This document shows, one piece after another, positions 44,734 through 47,790 of a DNA stretch of 47,790 nt. The position numbers and the translations under genes are program-made. The stretch lies in contig NZ_JAAUWV010000035.1 in assembly GCF_014694405.1 (NCBI RefSeq), forward strand, positions 1 to 47,790, in the 5' to 3' direction. The stretch's first letter is position 1. The number at the start of each line of letters is the position of its first letter. Under the pieces are notes generated by a model. The model did no database searches and was not told where the DNA came from. It saw nothing but the letters and a program-made list of their open reading frames with translations. This DNA is from Pseudoalteromonas sp. S16_S37 (GTDB lineage Bacteria; Pseudomonadota; Gammaproteobacteria; Enterobacterales; Alteromonadaceae).

Positions 44734-46833
44734 TTACCAAACCATACGGTAATTTACCGAGAACGTACGGCCGCGTCCTGGGATCGAGCTGGTATTATTG
44801 CCATTACGTTGAAGCTGGCTATACACCGGGAAGTATTGATTATTGAACAAGTTTTCAATACCTACTGTTACTGTGCCTTGCTCTAAGTCTATCTGAGAAT
44901 TAAAGTCTACTAAGGTGTAGCTCTGCACTTCTCTTCTACCAAAGGCATTTTTCCCAGCTAGTCGATAATCCTTACTACCGCTTTTCATCAGCGTTAAGTT
45001 AGTGCGCCAGTTACTATTAATATCGTAGTTCAGTTGCGCAGTCAGTTTACTAGGAGCAATACTGAAGCCATTCATTTGCTGAAATTGCTCTGCATTTTGT
45101 GCTTTTTCATCGCCGTTAGCTTTGCTATAGCTAAACTCTGCATTCAAGCTACTTTTGATAGCCCACGATGAAGTAACTTCGAAGCCATCAATTTTTACTT
45201 CGTTACGACTTACTGACAGCCCCATTCCTTCACTCTTTACGCCACCGAGATCAGATTTTGAGACAAAATAAGCTGCACTGAAATCTAAAGGACCAATTGC
45301 ACCTCGCCACCCCAACTCTCTGTCGCGAGATTCAATTGGTTGCAACGAAGACTGACTCAAATCAAATTGGCTAGTGGCATAACGAATTTGCAGACCAATG
45401 TCTGGCAACTCATATCCTTCGTTAAAAGCAACATAAACGGTATGGTTGTCGTTAATGTCATATGTCAGACCAACATTATATACAGTTGAATCGTAATCAT
45501 AACTGCTACCTGAAATCGCAACACCTTGACCTAAAGTGGTAAAGTCATCAAAGCTTGCGTCAATACGCTCTGCTCGTAAGCCACCTTCAACACCAAGCTG
45601 CTTGGTGATGTTAGCGCGAGCTTGTACAAATGCTGCGATTGTGCGGTGACTGATCTCAGGCACAAACGCTTTATCGCCAGTCTCTTTAAATTTTAAGAAA
45701 CCGCTATTGTCGTATACATCACCATCGTATGTAGTGACAGGCATTTCACTACGCTCATCTTGCGCGTCAATACCCCAATCTAATTCAATGTTATCTCCAA
45801 ACGTTGAATTAATAGTCAACTTAGCACCTAGATTGGTACTCTCTAAATAAGTTTGTGCAAGATGATTCCATGTTGCGTATGGGCGGCCATCAAACGGAGC
45901 AAAGCGAGCATCGTAGTCACGGTAATAAAACTGGGTAGCTAATTTATTATTTTCGGATAATTGGTTTTGATAACCGATATTAAAAACTAAGTTATTTATT
46001 TCGTTTTGCTTATCCAGCTGTAGACCTTTTATTGTTTGTGCTTTATGTATATATGGGAGTGCTTTAACACTAGGATCTGATGCATAATCAGTATCTTGCT
46101 CAAGAATGTAACTCAATAACGAGATTGATAATTGCTGCTGCTGCCAAGTCTTAGTGACTTTTGCATCGAAGCTATAAATATCACTATCAAACGCGTCACC
46201 TTGGCTTGGTTCCACAGCTAATCTATCTCCTTGTGCATCCGAAAAGCTATCTACATTTTCATAGCTCGCACCGACACGGTATTGCCAATCATCTACTTGA
46301 CCGGTGAAAGATTGCGCTAAGGTAAAAGCACCATTTTTTACTTCAATACTTGAGGCTATCTCTGCGGTTTGCTGGCCAGATTTGGTATAAATATAAATCA
46401 CCCCACCCGTTGCCCCACTGCCATACAGCGCATTACCACCTCGAAAGACCTCTACTCGTTCAACTTGTGCAGGATGCAAATTATGCAGATCACGAGAGAT
46501 ATTGCGGTTGGTGTTCATAGGCACACCGTCGATTAAAACAAGAGCATTGCGACCACGCAACGTTGTACCAAAATTAGTTAAAGCCGGCGTTGGGGGTGCC
46601 ATACCTGGCATCGTTTTGGCGAGCACTTCAGCAATATTTTGCGCACTAGCAAATTGCGTTCTTAGCGTTTGCTCATCAATCACTGATACGTTACGTGCAA
46701 TAGAGTTAAGATCAGACGCAATACGCTCAGCACGGATCTCAATACGCTCCAAGTCATCAGCAAAAACAGGATGACTAACGCTTGCCAGCAACGCAGATAC
46801 ACTCACACCAAGCAGAGATTTTTTAAAAAGCAT
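44734..46833 (-). CDS. TonB-dependent outer-membrane receptor, iron-regulated
   Basis: The 699-residue protein has a signal peptide (cut after HPVFA, about residue 25), a plug domain from about 30 to 155 (VSVIDEQTLRTQFA, GTTLRGRNALVLIDGVPM, VERVEVFRGGNALYGSGATGGVIYI) and a C-terminal 22-strand barrel that ends in NYRMVW with the aromatic terminal residue. A region near the mature N-terminus, LERIEIRAERI, may act as the TonB box. A Fur box upstream shows that it takes up a ferric siderophore or similar iron complex; the exact ligand cannot be read. No siderophore synthesis or TonB genes are in the window. Confidence 0.93.
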   Translation of the reverse strand: MLFKKSLLGVSVSALLASVSHPVFADDLERIEIRAERIASDLNSIARNVSVIDEQTLRTQFASAQNIAEVLAKTMPGMAPPTPALTNFGTTLRGRNALVLIDGVPMNTNRNISRDLHNLHPAQVERVEVFRGGNALYGSGATGGVIYIYTKSGQQTAEIASSIEVKNGAFTLAQSFTGQVDDWQYRVGASYENVDSFSDAQGDRLAVEPSQGDAFDSDIYSFDAKVTKTWQQQQLSISLLSYILEQDTDYASDPSVKALPYIHKAQTIKGLQLDKQNEINNLVFNIGYQNQLSENNKLATQFYYRDYDARFAPFDGRPYATWNHLAQTYLESTNLGAKLTINSTFGDNIELDWGIDAQDERSEMPVTTYDGDVYDNSGFLKFKETGDKAFVPEISHRTIAAFVQARANITKQLGVEGGLRAERIDASFDDFTTLGQGVAISGSSYDYDSTVYNVGLTYDINDNHTVYVAFNEGYELPDIGLQIRYATSQFDLSQSSLQPIESRDRELGWRGAIGPLDFSAAYFVSKSDLGGVKSEGMGLSVSRNEVKIDGFEVTSSWAIKSSLNAEFSYSKANGDEKAQNAEQFQQMNGFSIAPSKLTAQLNYDINSNWRTNLTLMKSGSKDYRLAGKNAFGRREVQSYTLVDFNSQIDLEQGTVTVGIENLFNNQYFPVYSQLQRNGNNTSSIPGRGRTFSVNYRMVW

Positions 46834-47225
46834 TTTAGTCCTTATAAATTAGCTGCATTATTGTTTAGATTAGAATTTTCAATGCATGATAATACAATTG
46901 ATAACCATTATCAATTGAGTTTATAGAAGAGGGAATATTGCTCTTTTGTGAACACGGCTAAAAGTGAACCTACGTGATCTTTCTTGTAACTGCTTTTTCT
47001 ATTGAGTTTAGTTCTTGATTAAATAACTATCATTTTTAGCTGTTTGCCAACCATATGAGCTGATTTTCAAACATATCCATATATCAACTTAAAAACAGAC
47101 ACAACCGTATTTCTATGTCGCATTAAATTTTTGTCATTAATGAAATTAAAAAGCGACATACTAATTTTCTGATTAAACTTATTAGCCAAGGAGTAATTTT
47201 TTACGACTTACTATGAGGGTTAGTA
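46834..47225. other. 392-bp intergenic region with Fur box and a distal inverted repeat
   Basis: Besides the Fur box it contains TATGTCGC (47114-47121) and GCGACATA (47153-47160), a perfect 8-bp inverted repeat with a 31-base AT-rich centre that itself holds a CATTAATG palindrome. It lies 65-110 bp upstream of the last gene and may be an operator or cruciform for it. No gene is seen. Confidence 0.5.
46895..46917 (-). promoter_or_regulatory. Fur box upstream of the TonB receptor
   Basis: CAATTGATAA (46895-46904) and TTATCAATTG (46908-46917) form a perfect 10-bp inverted repeat around CCA, including the GATAA-C-CATTATC core of the Fur consensus. A further GATAAT at 46888 may extend it. It lies about 60-85 bp upstream of the receptor ATG, so iron repression is expected. 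Confidence 0.85.
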
Positions 47226-47609
47226 ATGTCAAAAGTACTATTAGCGTTATTGGTTGGTTGCTTCATTGGAATGGTCATTGGCGCTTGGCTTGGCTATAAG
47301 CTGAATATAGGTAGGGATAGAAGAGCCGAGTTCAACGAAGCGATTGAGCCAATACGCACAGCATTGATGAAAGATGAGCCAATAACAGAGCAAGACATTA
47401 GCATTGTGATAGCCAAACTAGGTAGAGATGGCAAAGCGGTACTAAATACTTATAGAAAGGTCTACCAGCCTAAAATGCTACTATCTGAGAAAATGCTTAA
47501 GAAAGATGTTTACGGTAAAGTAAAGTGCACCAAAGAGGAATACCTACAATCAAAACAACTTAGAAAAGAAGCGATGGCAAGCTTACTGGTCAAGTGTAAA
47601 CACCGATAG
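47226..47609 (+). CDS. Membrane-anchored small protein of unknown function
   Basis: I do not recognise this 127-residue protein. It begins with one hydrophobic helix with glycine spacing (LLALLVGCFIGMVIGAWLGYKL, two or more GxxxG-type steps), then about 100 charged residues with an N-EAIEPIRTALMKDEPITEQDISIVI segment and a Lys-rich tail ending CKHR. It should be an inner-membrane protein with a cytoplasmic basic tail. GAGGG precedes the ATG at a good distance. No partner gene is in view; the gene stands alone at the window end. Confidence 0.65.
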   Translation: MSKVLLALLVGCFIGMVIGAWLGYKLNIGRDRRAEFNEAIEPIRTALMKDEPITEQDISIVIAKLGRDGKAVLNTYRKVYQPKMLLSEKMLKKDVYGKVKCTKEEYLQSKQLRKEAMASLLVKCKHR

Positions 47610-47633
47610 TCACTTAGTAACAACCATTGAAGC

Positions 47634-47667
47634 CTGAAATATTTTTATCAAAAAATATATATTTCAG
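47634..47667. terminator. AT-rich hairpin after the last gene
   Basis: CTGAAATAT (47634-47642) and ATATTTCAG (47659-47667) form a 9-bp stem with T and A runs inside. It lies 25 bp past the last stop; the lack of a T tract after it makes terminator function uncertain. Confidence 0.4.
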
Positions 47668-47737
47668 TTATTTAGTCGACACTGAAAATCACTTAATGCA
47701 TTGATCTTCTTGATGATCTAAACGATCTTACTATCCT

Positions 47738-47783
47738 CATTTTGCAACGTTTGTTTTCTCACCCCTCAAAACCTTGCAAAATG
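47738..47783. repeat. 10-bp inverted repeat at the window edge
   Basis: CATTTTGCAA (47738-47747) and TTGCAAAATG (47774-47783) are perfect inverted copies 26 bases apart. It may be a regulatory stem-loop of the next gene or part of an element beyond the window. Confidence 0.45.
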
Positions 47784-47790
47784 GAGATTA

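Noticed and set aside
47690..47735. Cluster of GATC-containing repeats near the right edge, considered as a replication-origin signal
   Set aside because: Only a few GATC sites and no DnaA boxes; no dnaA, gidA or mioC gene nearby.

Overview
The window reads as a chromosomal segment of a marine gammaproteobacterium of the Alteromonadales, most likely Pseudoalteromonas or a close relative. The reasons are the moderate-to-low GC content, the typical gammaproteobacterial neighbourhoods (yfbV/ackA/pta, yffB/dapE, mrp divergent from metG with dcd beside it) and families common in that order (DUF2987, CLCA_X, VolA/Pla-1 lipase, short PstS-like protein plus porin). It is mostly core genome. No CRISPR array, rRNA, tRNA, prophage or classical multi-gene defence island was seen.

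Layout. 1-1.2 kb: the right end of an IS3-family insertion sequence inside a DUF1501 gene, leaving a headless fragment. 1.2-6.1 kb: ttcA, a DUF2987 protein overlapping a Bax-like glucosaminidase, a dGTPase (dgt) and a small exported two-repeat protein. 6.5-8.1 kb: a PstS-like protein and a porin. 8.6-10.8 kb: xthA, a CbiM-like permease and rlmA. 10.8-14.8 kb: yfbV divergent from ackA-pta (acetate/acetyl-phosphate metabolism). 14.9-18 kb: ACT protein, EIIA-like protein, YffB, DapE and an M15 peptidase. 18-23.6 kb: alaA, a lone Hpt protein, TapT, CLCA_X and a membrane EAL protein. 23.7-27.6 kb: dcd and mrp, divergent from metG. 27.8-32.2 kb: an RND pump pair. 32.3-37 kb: a small lipoprotein, fadE and an M2 peptidase. 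37-39.1 kb: an ABC-2 exporter with a PH-domain protein. 39.2-42.8 kb: sohB and a Pla-1/VolA lipase. 42.9-44.7 kb: yciK and a YdjM-type membrane protein, with a regulatory region between them. 44.7-46.9 kb: a Fur-box-controlled TonB receptor. 47.2-47.6 kb: an unrecognised membrane-anchored protein.

Most genes are housekeeping: RNA modification (TtcA, RlmA, TapT), nucleotide pools and repair (Dgt, Dcd, XthA), cell wall (DapE, M15, Bax-like), central carbon (AckA, Pta, AlaA), lipid use (FadE, lipase), and envelope traffic (RND, ABC, porin, TonB receptor).

The points most worth a second look are the IS-truncated DUF1501 gene; an EIIA-Glc-like protein whose donor histidine is replaced by cysteine in an operon with an ACT protein and an Spx/ArsC-like protein; a chromosomal stand-alone relative of the phage/plasmid LPD1 domain (CLCA_X); and the 43.7-44 kb interval, which holds a candidate 22-residue amphipathic peptide gene, a perfect 16-bp palindrome and a near-consensus LexA box upstream of a YdjM homologue. 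I see no clearly new multi-gene system; the unusual signals are single genes and regulatory sites.
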